Below are positions 23,825-32,230 of a stretch of DNA of 64,000 bases, in pieces. The notes under the pieces were generated by a model that saw only the letters and a program-made list of their open reading frames with translations, had not been told where the DNA came from and searched no databases. The first letter of the stretch is position 1; every line of letters begins with the position of its first letter. Made by a program: the position numbers and the translations under genes. This stretch comes from JAJUFS01 sp036381175 (GTDB taxonomy: Bacteria; Pseudomonadota; Gammaproteobacteria; Natronospirales; JAJUFS01), in assembly GCA_036381175.1 (NCBI GenBank), contig DASVDI010000044.1, forward strand, positions 16,360 to 80,359, in the 5' to 3' direction.

Positions 23825-26211
23825 TGAACGAAACCGACACAGAAAAGAAACCCGCGCAGAAGCCCCGCCTCCCGGATGACGTTGTCATCATCCTGCCGGT
23901 CAAGGACACGGTGCTGTATCCCGGCATGGTGATGCCGCTCACGGTCGGACGCCGAAGTTCCGTCGCCGCTGTGCAGGAAGCGGTGAAGACCGACCGGCCG
24001 CTGGCTGTTGTGATGCAAAAGGATCCGGGCGAGGAAAACCCCGGTCCCGGTGATCTGCATCGCACCGCGACGCTGGCGAGCGTGTTGCGTTTTGTGACGA
24101 CAGGTGACGGACGGCATCATCTGATCGCGCAAGGCGGGCAACGCATTCAGCTGATCGATTTCATCGATGGACATCCTTTCCTGCTTGCACGATTCGAAGC
24201 AGCGCGCGAACCCGAAGAAGGCGGCAAGGAAGTCGAGGCGCGCATGCTCAATCTTCGCCAGCGTGCGCATGAAGCGCTTGAACTGCTGCCGCAGGTTCCC
24301 GACGAACTGAAAGCCGGTATCGACCAGATCGATTCCGCGTCGCTGCTTGCGGATTCGATCGCGTTTTACCTGGATTTGAGACCGGAAGAAAAGCAGGGAA
24401 TTCTCGAGACCATCGATCTTGTGCCGCGAATGGATCGCGTGCAGGCGCTGCTCGATTACCGCCTGGAAGTGCTGCAACTGAAAGACAGGATTTCGCAGCG
24501 CACGCGCGAGTCGCTGAACCTGCGGCAGCGCGAGGCGCTGTTGCGCGAGCAGCTCAAGGCCATTCAGCAGGAGCTGGGCGAAGGCGGCGAGGAAGGCGAA
24601 GAGATACAGGAACTTCGCGATGCGATCGCGAAAGCGGACATGCCGGAAGAAACTGAAGAGCACGTGCAAAAGGAACTCAAGCGCCTGGAGCGGGTGCCCG
24701 CCGCATCACCGGAATATTCGATGACGCGCACCTATCTCGAATGGCTGGTTGAACTGCCATGGTCGAAAGCCAGCGATGACTCCATCGACATCGAGCGCGC
24801 ACGCAAGGTGCTCGATGAAGATCACTTCGGCCTGGAGAAAATCAAGAAGCGCATTCTCGAATATCTTGCGGTGCGAAAGCTGAACCCGAAAGGGCGCAGC
24901 CCGATTCTCTGTTTCACCGGTCCGCCCGGCGTCGGCAAGACATCACTAGGACAAAGCATCGCGCGCGCGATCGGTCGCGAGTTCGTACGCGCATCGCTGG
25001 GCGGCTTGCACGATGAAGCCGAAATCCGCGGACATCGGCGCACGTACGTGGGCGCAATGCCGGGCAGCATCATCCAGCACCTGAAAAAGGCGGGAACGAA
25101 GAATCCTGTCTTCATGCTCGATGAAATGGACAAGCTCGGGCAGGGTTTTCATGGCGACCCGAGTGCGGCGTTGCTCGAAGTGCTCGATCCCGCGCAGAAC
25201 TCGACATTCCGCGACAATTATCTCGGTGTGCCGTTCGATCTCAGCCAGGTGATGTTCATCGGTACTGCGAACTCGTTGTACGACATTCCAGGACCGTTGC
25301 GCGACCGGATGGAGATCATCGAGCTGCCCGGCTACACGCACGATGAGAAAGTCGAAATCGCGAAACGCTACCTGGTGAAACGCCAGCTTGAGGACGCGGG
25401 GCTTTCCGAAACGCAATGCGAAGTCACTGATGAAGCGCTGGATGTCATCGTCAGTGATTACACGCGCGAGGCCGGTGTGCGCAACCTGGAACGCCAGGTC
25501 GGCGCCGTCATTCGCAATGCCGCTGTGGAGATCGCCGAAAACAAGGCGGAGAAAATCGTCATCGATCCCGAGCGTGTCACGAGCGTTCTCGGTCCCGCGC
25601 GTTTCGAGGATGAAGTGGCGATGCGCACGTCCGTGCCGGGCGTTGCCACGGGCATGGCGTGGACGCCGGTCGGCGGCGACATTCTTTTCATCGAGGCGAA
25701 TCGCTCGCCGGGCAAGGGCCGGTTGATTCTCACCGGGCAGCTTGGCGAAGTCATGAAGGAATCCGCGCAGGCCGCGCTGACCTTGTTGAAGAACCGCGCG
25801 CCTACATTGAAAATCGACCTCGACGAATTCGAGAACAATGACATCCACGTGCACGTTCCAGCCGGCGCGATTCCGAAGGACGGGCCAAGCGCGGGCGTGG
25901 CGATGTACACCGCGCTCGCGTCACTGTTCACGAACTGCACTGTGCGAAGCGATGTTTCGATGACGGGAGAAATCAGCCTGCGCGGGCTGGTGATGCCGGT
26001 CGGCGGCATCAAGGAGAAAGTGCTGGCGGCACACCGCGCCGGCATCAAGTCCATCATGCTGCCGGAACGCAACAAGCGGGATTTCGAAGAGATTCCCGAA
26101 AATGCGCGCGAAGAACTCGAGTTTGTCTGGCTGGAACACGTCGAGCAGGCGCTCGATCATGCGCTGTCGTGCGGTCCGGAATCGGACCGGAAGACGGGAA
26201 CGCATACGTAA
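23824..26211 (+). CDS. lon: ATP-dependent protease Lon
   Basis: 795 residues, the usual length of bacterial LonA. It has an N-terminal substrate-recognition domain (VVIILPVKDTVLYPGMVMPL), an AAA+ module with Walker A GPPGVGKTS (about residue 366) and the LDEMDKLG Walker B region, then a proteolytic domain with catalytic Ser689 in DGPSAGVAM and Lys732 in GGIKEKVL. It degrades misfolded and specific regulatory proteins in the cytosol. ATG 23824 overlaps the hsp20 stop (TGATG). The usual gammaproteobacterial neighbours clpX and hupB are not present, so this may be a second or relocated lon. Confidence 0.95.
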   Translation: MNETDTEKKPAQKPRLPDDVVIILPVKDTVLYPGMVMPLTVGRRSSVAAVQEAVKTDRPLAVVMQKDPGEENPGPGDLHRTATLASVLRFVTTGDGRHHLIAQGGQRIQLIDFIDGHPFLLARFEAAREPEEGGKEVEARMLNLRQRAHEALELLPQVPDELKAGIDQIDSASLLADSIAFYLDLRPEEKQGILETIDLVPRMDRVQALLDYRLEVLQLKDRISQRTRESLNLRQREALLREQLKAIQQELGEGGEEGEEIQELRDAIAKADMPEETEEHVQKELKRLERVPAASPEYSMTRTYLEWLVELPWSKASDDSIDIERARKVLDEDHFGLEKIKKRILEYLAVRKLNPKGRSPILCFTGPPGVGKTSLGQSIARAIGREFVRASLGGLHDEAEIRGHRRTYVGAMPGSIIQHLKKAGTKNPVFMLDEMDKLGQGFHGDPSAALLEVLDPAQNSTFRDNYLGVPFDLSQVMFIGTANSLYDIPGPLRDRMEIIELPGYTHDEKVEIAKRYLVKRQLEDAGLSETQCEVTDEALDVIVSDYTREAGVRNLERQVGAVIRNAAVEIAENKAEKIVIDPERVTSVLGPARFEDEVAMRTSVPGVATGMAWTPVGGDILFIEANRSPGKGRLILTGQLGEVMKESAQAALTLLKNRAPTLKIDLDEFENNDIHVHVPAGAIPKDGPSAGVAMYTALASLFTNCTVRSDVSMTGEISLRGLVMPVGGIKEKVLAAHRAGIKSIMLPERNKRDFEEIPENAREELEFVWLEHVEQALDHALSCGPESDRKTGTHT

Positions 26212-26235
26212 AGAGTCAAAGAGAAGAAAAGAAAG

Positions 26236-26275
26236 TCCCTCCCCGGCCCTCCCTTTGGGAAAGGGAGGGAGTTCT
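26236..26275. repeat. Short palindromic intergenic repeat (CCCTCCCTTT / AAAGGGAGGG)
   Basis: A perfect 10-bp stem (26247-26256 and 26260-26269) with a 3-base GGG loop, flanked by AGTCCCTCCCCGG and AGTTCTTC. It may also serve as the lon terminator. It lies in a convergent gap. Confidence 0.7.
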
Positions 26276-26398
26276 TCGTTCGGACTTGTCGAGTATTCTT
26301 GATTACGCGATAGGGTCGGAAAGAAGCAGCCATATTCAAAAAGTGATCGTGTCGGAAGCCTCGCGGCTGATTCTTGCGACAGCATCGAACGAAGGCAG

Positions 26399-26446
26399 CC
26401 CCCTTTGAAAAGGGGGCCGCTGTGCACAGCACAGCGGGGGGATTTT
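26399..26446. repeat. MITE-like element, copy 1 (CCCCCTTT ... GGGGGGATTTT)
   Basis: CCCCCTTT / GAAAAGGGGG hairpin, then a second hairpin CCGCTGTG / CACAGCGG, then GGGGATTTT. The arrangement matches the element at 53234-53284, with a different central stem. It is located between the convergent lon and yceI genes. Confidence 0.7.
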
Positions 26447-26470
26447 CAGATCAAGGATGCGTTCGAGAGT

Positions 26471-27202
26471 TCACTGTCTCCTCGCCACCAGCTTCACGCG
26501 CACATCCACCGCGTCTCGCACGCTTAATCCACCGCCGAACACGCTGAAAGGTTCGATTCCGAAATCCGATTGCAAGATTGTAAAATTCGCAAGCACCGTC
26601 ACCCGATCTTCCTGCACAAAAACTTCCGCCGGAAATTCGATGTCGCGCGTCACGCCATGCAGGGTGAGTCGCGCGACAATTTCCGGATTCCGGCGCGGCC
26701 CGTTGAGCGAAACTGATCGCATCCCGATACGCGGATAACAATCTGCATTCAGCACGTCCTCGCCAAGAAGGTTCTCACGCGTCCCGAGTCGCGCCTCATC
26801 GGAAACATCGCTCGCGAATGCTTCCCCTTCCTCGGCACGCGCCTTTGCGGGATCGACAACGAAGCCCTTGACGTTGATGGCAAGATCAAAGCCGCTGCGC
26901 GCCGCCGTTTCGCCGACGTGAACCTTCCCCGAAACGGGCGCAATCAACACGTGATTGTGACCGAACGCGGACAGCGCGCCATCGCGCCAGACAAGCACGC
27001 GCACGTATGATGCCGTTGGATCGACGACATGAACCGGTGTGCCGGGCAGCGGAGGAGCAGGTTCAAGTTGCGCGTTGTTTGCCGTTCGCGATTCCTCGGG
27101 CGCGGCCTGACATCCGGCCAGCAACAGGCCGAGCAACACCAGGAACGGCCATGAAATCCGGTATCGTTGGTGCGAGGCGTATGTTGAAGGCGAAAAAATC
27201 AT
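26471..27202 (-). CDS. YceI-family lipoprotein
   Basis: 243 residues. A lipoprotein signal (ISWPFLVLLGLLLAGC) is followed by a Pro-rich linker and a YceI domain: an eight-stranded lipocalin-like barrel that in family members binds isoprenoids. Typical landmarks are VDPTASYVRVLVWRDGALSAFGHNHVL, read as two neighbouring segments, ARLTLHGVTRDIEFPAEV and the C-terminal NFTILQSDFGIEPFSV. Unlike most YceI proteins it is membrane-anchored. A second, secreted YceI gene starts 77 bases away in the opposite direction, so the pair may share a control region. Confidence 0.85.
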   Translation of the reverse strand: MIFSPSTYASHQRYRISWPFLVLLGLLLAGCQAAPEESRTANNAQLEPAPPLPGTPVHVVDPTASYVRVLVWRDGALSAFGHNHVLIAPVSGKVHVGETAARSGFDLAINVKGFVVDPAKARAEEGEAFASDVSDEARLGTRENLLGEDVLNADCYPRIGMRSVSLNGPRRNPEIVARLTLHGVTRDIEFPAEVFVQEDRVTVLANFTILQSDFGIEPFSVFGGGLSVRDAVDVRVKLVARRQ

Positions 27203-27279
27203 GCAGTTCCGGAAGCGACGAATGGTTGCGGCATCATAGCGCAGTGGATCGGTGCGGCTGGTGAACTGAGGGAATTCCC

Positions 27280-27813
27280 ATGAGAGCGATAGTACTGATA
27301 TTCCTGTTTGTTTCGTTCAATGGCAGCGCAGAAGAATGCCTGGCCATCGACAGCGAACAGACGAACGTTGTTTTCAGAATCAACCAGTCGGGAACATTGC
27401 TCAAGGGAAATTTCGGGCGCACCGGCGGCGAGCTCTGTATTGCGAACGACATCGTCACGCAACTTTATGCGTGGCTCGATCCCGCATCAGTGGAGACGGG
27501 ATCGCCGAGGGCGAACAGGGCGCTGGTTGGAAGCGCCTTCTTCGCTGTCGAGGAATTCCCGCGTGCGACGTTTGAAAGTCATGACATCGAAAAGACCGAC
27601 GACGGACTCCTGGCGCACGGCACGCTGACTGTAAAAGGCATCAGCAAGCCTTTCGATCTGCTGTTCACGCCGGAAAAAACCGCGGACGGTTACCGTGTCG
27701 GCGGTGAAACACGCTTGCGAAGACTCGCGTTCGATATCGGAACGGGACAGTGGTCGGACACGGATTGGTTGAGCGATGAAGTGATTGTCGAGTTCTTGAT
27801 TGTCGCGAACTGA
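27280..27813 (+). CDS. Secreted YceI-family protein
   Basis: 177 residues: a short signal peptide (IVLIFLFVSFNGSAEE), then a YceI barrel with VVFRINQSGTLLKGNFGRTG, FPRATFESHDIEKTDDG, LTVKGISKPFDLLFTPEK and RLAFDIGTGQWSDTDWLSDE. The pattern LxVKGxxKPF is the usual family signature. It is probably periplasmic and may carry or protect an isoprenoid such as ubiquinone; the ligand is not shown by the sequence. GAGGGAAT precedes the ATG. Two nearby cysteines (EECLA and ELCIA) could form a disulfide. It is divergent from the lipoprotein paralogue. Confidence 0.87.
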   Translation: MRAIVLIFLFVSFNGSAEECLAIDSEQTNVVFRINQSGTLLKGNFGRTGGELCIANDIVTQLYAWLDPASVETGSPRANRALVGSAFFAVEEFPRATFESHDIEKTDDGLLAHGTLTVKGISKPFDLLFTPEKTADGYRVGGETRLRRLAFDIGTGQWSDTDWLSDEVIVEFLIVAN

Positions 27814-27822
27814 TGGAAGAGC

Positions 27823-27890
27823 CAATGGACAGGATCAACAGGATCTTTCAGAATTTGCAGGATTATAAAAATCTTGTCTTTGCTTTTAAC
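27823..27890. repeat. Dispersed ACAGGATTAACAGGATT element, decayed copy
   Basis: CAATGGACAGGATCAACAGG is followed by ATCTTTCAG and a degraded right arm (AAAATCTTGTCTTTGCTTTT). It matches the arms of the element at 49436-49598 with several substitutions. It lies between convergent genes. Confidence 0.75.
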
Positions 27891-28788
27891 CCGTAAACAC
27901 TTTGTACGCGTCAAACACCGGCCCATCCACGCAGACGCGTTTCATGGCTGGGCCCGCATCCGTTTCCACGCGCACGACGCACCCGGCACAGCCGCCGACC
28001 GCGCAGGCCATGTGTTCTTCGAGCGAAACCTGGCAGGGAAGATCGAATTCGCGCGCGAGTTTCGCGACGGCGGCGAGCATTGGCGTCGGGCCGCAGGTGT
28101 AGATCGCCACTTCATTGCGTTGTGATTCGTCGAGATTGTCGAGCCACGCGCGGGCAAGATCGGTGACGTAACCTTCGAAACAGCCGGCGTAGCCTTGCAG
28201 GCTCGCGAGCCGGCTCGGAATTCCCCAGTCGTCCATCAGCGGCATGCCGCCGATCACGCCGTCGGGCAATCCTGGCACCATGATAGATGACGGCTGCACC
28301 TTGAACGGGAACGGCACTTCCGAGCCCATGATGACGAAAGGTTTCCAGTTTGTTTTTTTATCGCGCCGCAAGTGATCCGCAATAAACACCATCGGCGGAA
28401 TGCCGACGCCGCCGCCGATCAACAGCGCGCGCGGTCTTGCAGGATCGGGCGTGAACGGAATGCCGATCGGCCCCATCATGCTGAGAACATCACCGACGTG
28501 GCGTTGCGCGAGCAATCGCGTTCCATCGCCGATCGCCTTGTACAGCATTTCCACCCAGCCTTCCTCGCGCGAGACCCGCATGATCGACATGGGCCGGCGC
28601 ATCGGCAGCGCGGGATCGCAGCTGATGTGCACGAAGCTGCCGGGTTCGGCGTTCGCGGCGCATTTCGGCGCGTGCACGCGCAGCAGGTATTGTTCGCCGG
28701 GAAAGGATTGATGCGCGAGCACTTTCGCGTCTTCGACAAAGATAGTGTCGCGATGCGGTTTCGTCATCGCACTGCTTGCAACGCTCAT
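27886..28788 (-). CDS. PyrK-like dihydroorotate dehydrogenase electron-transfer subunit
   Basis: 300 residues of the ferredoxin-reductase-like PyrK group. It has an FAD-binding N-terminal barrel (PMRRPMSIMRVSREEG), an NAD-binding part (ALLIGGGVGIPPMVFIADHL, YTCGPTPMLAAVA) and a C-terminal [2Fe-2S] cysteine pattern CAVGGCAGC ... RVC. In class 1B dihydroorotate dehydrogenase this subunit passes electrons from PyrD to NAD+. No pyrD is next to it, so either PyrD is elsewhere or this protein serves another oxidoreductase. Its ATG overlaps the pyrB stop by four bases and it is the last gene of the gshB-to-pyrK run. Confidence 0.87.
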   Translation of the reverse strand: MSVASSAMTKPHRDTIFVEDAKVLAHQSFPGEQYLLRVHAPKCAANAEPGSFVHISCDPALPMRRPMSIMRVSREEGWVEMLYKAIGDGTRLLAQRHVGDVLSMMGPIGIPFTPDPARPRALLIGGGVGIPPMVFIADHLRRDKKTNWKPFVIMGSEVPFPFKVQPSSIMVPGLPDGVIGGMPLMDDWGIPSRLASLQGYAGCFEGYVTDLARAWLDNLDESQRNEVAIYTCGPTPMLAAVAKLAREFDLPCQVSLEEHMACAVGGCAGCVVRVETDAGPAMKRVCVDGPVFDAYKVFTG

Positions 28789-29735
28789 GCGCTTCGATTC
28801 TCCAGCAGCGTTGCCAGCACGGCCATGCGCACGGCGACGCCGTTATTTACTTGTTCAAGAATGACCGAGCGCGGACCGTCGGCGACGGCATCGGAAATTT
28901 CCACGCCACGATTCATCGGGCCGGGATGCATCACGATTGCATCCGGCTGGATGATTTCCTGCCTGCGTTCGTCCATGCCGAATTTCTGGTGATATTCCAG
29001 CGTGTCCGGAATGCTGCCTTCCCGCATGCGTTCTTTCTGGATGCGCAGCATCATCACCACGTCGCAATCGCGAATGCCTTCGTCCATGTCGGTGAAATGC
29101 TTGCCTGTCATTTCCTCGTCGGCGGGAAGCAGCGCTTTCGGTGCGACCAGCCGCAGGTCTTCAACGCCGAGCGCGGCGAGCGCATGCACCGCCGAGCGCG
29201 CAACACGCGAATGGCGAATGTCACCGACGATGGCGACGCGAAGATTTTCGAATTCCGGTTTGTGCTGGCGAATGGTGAGTGCATCCAGCAATCCCTGCGT
29301 CGGATGGTTCGCGTGCGCCTCACCGGCGTTCACGACGGCGACGTGCGGCGCGACCTTGTCCGCGATCATTTCCTGCACGCCGGTTTCAGAATGACGAATG
29401 ACGAACACGTCCACGTTCATCGCCTCGAGCGTGTGCACGGTGTCGAGCACCGTTTCGCCTTTCGCGGCGGACGACAGGTTGATGTCGAGATTCAGCACGT
29501 TCGCGCCGAGGCGTTTCGCGGCGATCTCGAAAGAGGCGCGCGTGCGCGTGCTGGCTTCGAAGAAAAGATTCGCGACGGTGACACCGCGCAAGGCATCGGA
29601 TGTCGTAACGCTTTCGCCGGGACGCGCAACGAACGCTTGCGCGCGATCCAGCAGCGCGGTGATGCGCGCGCGACCGAGGCCATCAAGGCTCAGCAGGTGG
29701 CGCAGTTTTCCGGCATCAATCAGTCGGTTGTTCAT
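28785..29735 (-). CDS. pyrB: Aspartate carbamoyltransferase catalytic subunit
   Basis: 316 residues. It joins carbamoyl phosphate and aspartate in the second step of pyrimidine synthesis. The carbamoyl-phosphate motif FFEASTRTRASFE, the HPTQGLLDALTI segment and MHPGPMNRGVEI are all present. The Pseudomonas-type partner pyrC' is not adjacent; instead a PyrK-like gene overlaps its end. Start and stop overlap neighbours by four bases on both sides (ruvX upstream, pyrK-like downstream), which points to one transcript with coupled translation. Confidence 0.95.
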   Translation of the reverse strand: MNNRLIDAGKLRHLLSLDGLGRARITALLDRAQAFVARPGESVTTSDALRGVTVANLFFEASTRTRASFEIAAKRLGANVLNLDINLSSAAKGETVLDTVHTLEAMNVDVFVIRHSETGVQEMIADKVAPHVAVVNAGEAHANHPTQGLLDALTIRQHKPEFENLRVAIVGDIRHSRVARSAVHALAALGVEDLRLVAPKALLPADEEMTGKHFTDMDEGIRDCDVVMMLRIQKERMREGSIPDTLEYHQKFGMDERRQEIIQPDAIVMHPGPMNRGVEISDAVADGPRSVILEQVNNGVAVRMAVLATLLENRSA

Positions 29736-30181
29736 GATCGCTCATACGATGCAAGCCACGTTTCGAGCAGCACGCAAGCTGCGGCACTGTCGATTTCGGG
29801 TTTCAAGAGTCGCCCGCGACGGCCTTCCTGTCGCGCCGTGCGCAATCGCTCCTCGGCTTCATGCGAACTCAGCCGTTCATCGACAGCGTGTACCGGCAAA
29901 TGGAAGCGTCCATGCAACTGGCGCGAGAAGCGTTCGGCGCGATCGGTCATTTCCTGGCGCGAATCGTCCATATTATAAGGAATACCCACCACGAATGCTG
30001 CCGGCCGCCATTCCTCGACGAGGCGCGTGATCGCGTCCCAGTCCGGCGCGCCATCGCGTGCGGCAATCGCGGCGAGCGGACTGGCAGTGCCGGTCAGCGA
30101 CTGGCCGATGGCAACGCCGATGCGACGCGTGCCGTAATCGAAACCCATGAACGTTGCGCCGGCAGCCGGGCGCTCAGGCAT
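29732..30181 (-). CDS. ruvX: Putative Holliday junction resolvase / pre-16S rRNA nuclease
   Basis: 149 residues of the YqgF/RuvX family, with an RNase H-like fold: MGFDYGTRRIGVAIG carries the first catalytic Asp, FVVGIPYN the second strand, and VDERLSSHEAEERL with KPEIDSAAACVLLETWL the remaining acidic residues. In E. coli this enzyme trims the 5' end of 16S rRNA. ATG 30181 follows the yqgE stop closely; GTG 30193 is an alternative overlapping start. The pair yqgE-ruvX is a very conserved gammaproteobacterial arrangement. Confidence 0.92.
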   Translation of the reverse strand: MPERPAAGATFMGFDYGTRRIGVAIGQSLTGTASPLAAIAARDGAPDWDAITRLVEEWRPAAFVVGIPYNMDDSRQEMTDRAERFSRQLHGRFHLPVHAVDERLSSHEAEERLRTARQEGRRGRLLKPEIDSAAACVLLETWLASYERS

Positions 30182-30746
30182 GACCGGAGTCACCGGACAA
30201 AAGGATGGGATCGATGCCGATCAACTCCGCTGCCGCGCGCCAGCGCGCCGACGCCGGCAGTTCGAACAGCACATGTTCGTCGGCGGGCACGGAAAGCCAG
30301 GCGTTGTCCGCCATTTCTGCCTCAAGTTGTCCCGCTGTCCAGCCGGCGTAACCGAGCGCGAAAATACTGTCACTCGGACCGTAGCCGTGCGCGATGGCGT
30401 TCAGGATGTCGCGCGAGGTGGTGACGGCAATGTTCGGCGTGACCTGCATGCTCGATTCCCAGTTGCCGGGCGGGCGATGCACGATGAAACCGCGATCCGG
30501 CAGCACCGGCCCGCCGATGAAAACCGGCTGGTGCTCGACCTTGCCGTCACCGGTGGTGACGTCGAGCTGGCGCAACACGTCGCCGAGTTCCATGTCGATG
30601 GGGCGGTTGACGATAATACCCATTGCGCCGTCGTCGTTGTGTTCGCAGATGTAGGTGACCGAGCGCGTGAAGTTCGGATCGTCCAGGCCCGGCATCGCGA
30701 TCAGGAACTGGTTGGTCAGCGGATTCGTCATGGCATCAGGTGTCAT
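30174..30746 (-). CDS. yqgE: YqgE/AlgH family protein
   Basis: 190 residues. Family landmarks are NQFLIAMPGLDDPNFTRSVTYICEH, read as adjacent segments, GIIVNRPIDM, PVFIGGPVLPDRGFIVH and ALGYAGWTAGQLEAE. AlgH was named for an effect on alginate synthesis in Pseudomonas, but its biochemical role is unknown. It is cytosolic. The start at 30746 or 30731 cannot be decided because neither has a good ribosome site. It lies 12 bases after tonB and directly before ruvX, as in Pseudomonas. Confidence 0.92.
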   Translation of the reverse strand: MTPDAMTNPLTNQFLIAMPGLDDPNFTRSVTYICEHNDDGAMGIIVNRPIDMELGDVLRQLDVTTGDGKVEHQPVFIGGPVLPDRGFIVHRPPGNWESSMQVTPNIAVTTSRDILNAIAHGYGPSDSIFALGYAGWTAGQLEAEMADNAWLSVPADEHVLFELPASARWRAAAELIGIDPILLSGDSGHA

Positions 30747-30758
30747 GCACGCAGATTA

Positions 30759-31712
30759 TCACGACGAATCGGGTGACGAATCCGGCGCGGCGCGCACGGT
30801 GCTTGTCGCGCCATCGTCGCCGAAACGCCAGACATAAACGAAGCGCAGCACGTCCGTTTCCGTGCGCATGGCCTCGGTGAATGGCGGGAAGGGCGCGGCG
30901 AGCCGCAGGATGCGCATGGCGGCATCGTCGAGCAGCGGATGCTGCGATTTGCGGCGTACGTCGAGTTCGCGAATCGTGCCGTTGCTGTTCAGCGACACTT
31001 CCAGCACGAGACTGCCTTCCATGTTCTGACGGCGCGCTTCGTCAGGGTAGTTCGCGTTGCCGACACGTTCGACCTGGCGGCGCCATTCATCGAGATAGCG
31101 CGCGTAAACCGACTCGCGCGTGTTCACGGCGATCACTTTCTCGCGCAGGTTTTTGCTGCGCGCCTGCGCTTTGCTGTTCGCATCGTTAACCGGTTCGGTG
31201 AGTTCGTTGCCCGGGGTCATCAGGCGCGCGACGAGCACCCGCTCGTTTTGCGCAGCAGGTGCTGCAGCTTCGGTCAACGCTTCGAGACTCGATTCCGCGC
31301 GCGTCACAACCTGCTTGTCGGCCTGGGTTTGCTGCGGTGTTTCCAGCGCATCGGGGTTTTCGCGACCGGCTTGTGCTTCGAGACGGTTCTCGACGTCGCT
31401 CGCATCCGGCGTGCCATCGAGCGCGGCGAGCTCGGGACTGCTCATCGCCGCTTGCGGGCGCACATTTTCCTTTGTATTGCCGCCGCCTTGCTGGCTCGCG
31501 TCCGCGAGGTAATCGGCGTCGTCGGGCAACTCGCGGCTTTGCGTGTTCACCAGCGTGATTTCCAGCGTGCTGCCGCGGTCGCTTGGTGCTTCCTCGCCGG
31601 AAAACGTCACGCCGAGAATCACGATGCCATGCAACAGCACGGCGAAGAACAGCGTGGTCAACAGCCGTTCGCCGGAAGAAACGTGCGCGAGTTGTGCGGA
31701 AAATTCTTTCAC
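30759..31712 (-). CDS. tonB: Energy transducer TonB (TonB3-like)
   Basis: 317 residues: a short cytoplasmic start, one membrane helix (TTLFFAVLLHGIVILGVTF) with the conserved histidine in it, a long periplasmic spacer rich in Gln, Ala, Glu and Thr rather than the usual Pro/Lys, and a C-terminal TonB domain (YARYLDEWRRQVERVGNANYP, then EGSLVLEVSLNSNGTIRELD). The position next to yqgE and near gshB-pilG matches the Pseudomonas tonB3 locus, which I recall being needed for twitching motility. No exbB or exbD is adjacent. It could also energise the BtuB-like receptor in this window. Confidence 0.9.
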   Translation of the reverse strand: MKEFSAQLAHVSSGERLLTTLFFAVLLHGIVILGVTFSGEEAPSDRGSTLEITLVNTQSRELPDDADYLADASQQGGGNTKENVRPQAAMSSPELAALDGTPDASDVENRLEAQAGRENPDALETPQQTQADKQVVTRAESSLEALTEAAAPAAQNERVLVARLMTPGNELTEPVNDANSKAQARSKNLREKVIAVNTRESVYARYLDEWRRQVERVGNANYPDEARRQNMEGSLVLEVSLNSNGTIRELDVRRKSQHPLLDDAAMRILRLAAPFPPFTEAMRTETDVLRFVYVWRFGDDGATSTVRAAPDSSPDSS

Positions 31713-32230
31713 GGTCGTCTTGCCGGCAGGCGGTCGAGTACGGACGCCGCGATTATACCGGTGAATGCGCCGAGCCCGAGTGCAAAAGCGAGCAGTATCG
31801 GCAACAGATTCAGCAACGCCGGGTGCGGCACGAACAACCAGTACGCAAGCAGGAATTGTCCGCTCATGTGCGCCAGCGCCATGGCAATGGCGTAACCCAC
31901 AGGGCCTGTCCAGCGTGCGATGCAGGCTTGCACAATTCCCGCGATGGCAAGACTGGCGAGTGCGCCGGCAAGGCCCAGGAAAAATGTCGGTGTGAGAAAC
32001 GCGCCGATGAAAATACCACCGACGATGACGCGCAGCACTGCAACTGCCGCCGCCATGCGAAAACCGTAACGCAGCAACACGATCAACACGACAACATTCG
32101 CAAGGCCCGGTTTCACACCGGGCAGTGGCATCGGCACCGCGCTTTCGAGAATGTGGATGCTGATCGCGAGCGTGGCAAAGCCCGCAATGAGGCGATCATC
32201 GCGCGTCGTGTTGTTTGCGACGGCATCCAT
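31709..32230 (-). CDS. Gx transporter family membrane protein (heptaprenyl diphosphate synthase component I-like)
   Basis: 173 residues, five or six membrane helices with small-residue-rich faces (GVKPGLANVVVLIVLLRYGF, GGIFIGAFLTPTFFLGLAGA). This matches the Gx transporter/HepI group, related to ECF substrate-binding components. Homologues often sit beside a NusG-domain-II protein and ApbE, and have been proposed to move a flavin precursor or cofactor across the membrane; that role is not proven. Its ends overlap tonB by four bases and the NusG-II gene by one, so it is part of the same transcript. Confidence 0.82.
   Translation of the reverse strand: MDAVANNTTRDDRLIAGFATLAISIHILESAVPMPLPGVKPGLANVVVLIVLLRYGFRMAAAVAVLRVIVGGIFIGAFLTPTFFLGLAGALASLAIAGIVQACIARWTGPVGYAIAMALAHMSGQFLLAYWLFVPHPALLNLLPILLAFALGLGAFTGIIAASVLDRLPARRP

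Noticed and set aside
28776..29978. Plus-strand open frame of 400 codons opposite pyrB
   Set aside because: Overlaps the well-supported pyrB and ruvX genes and shows no known motif.
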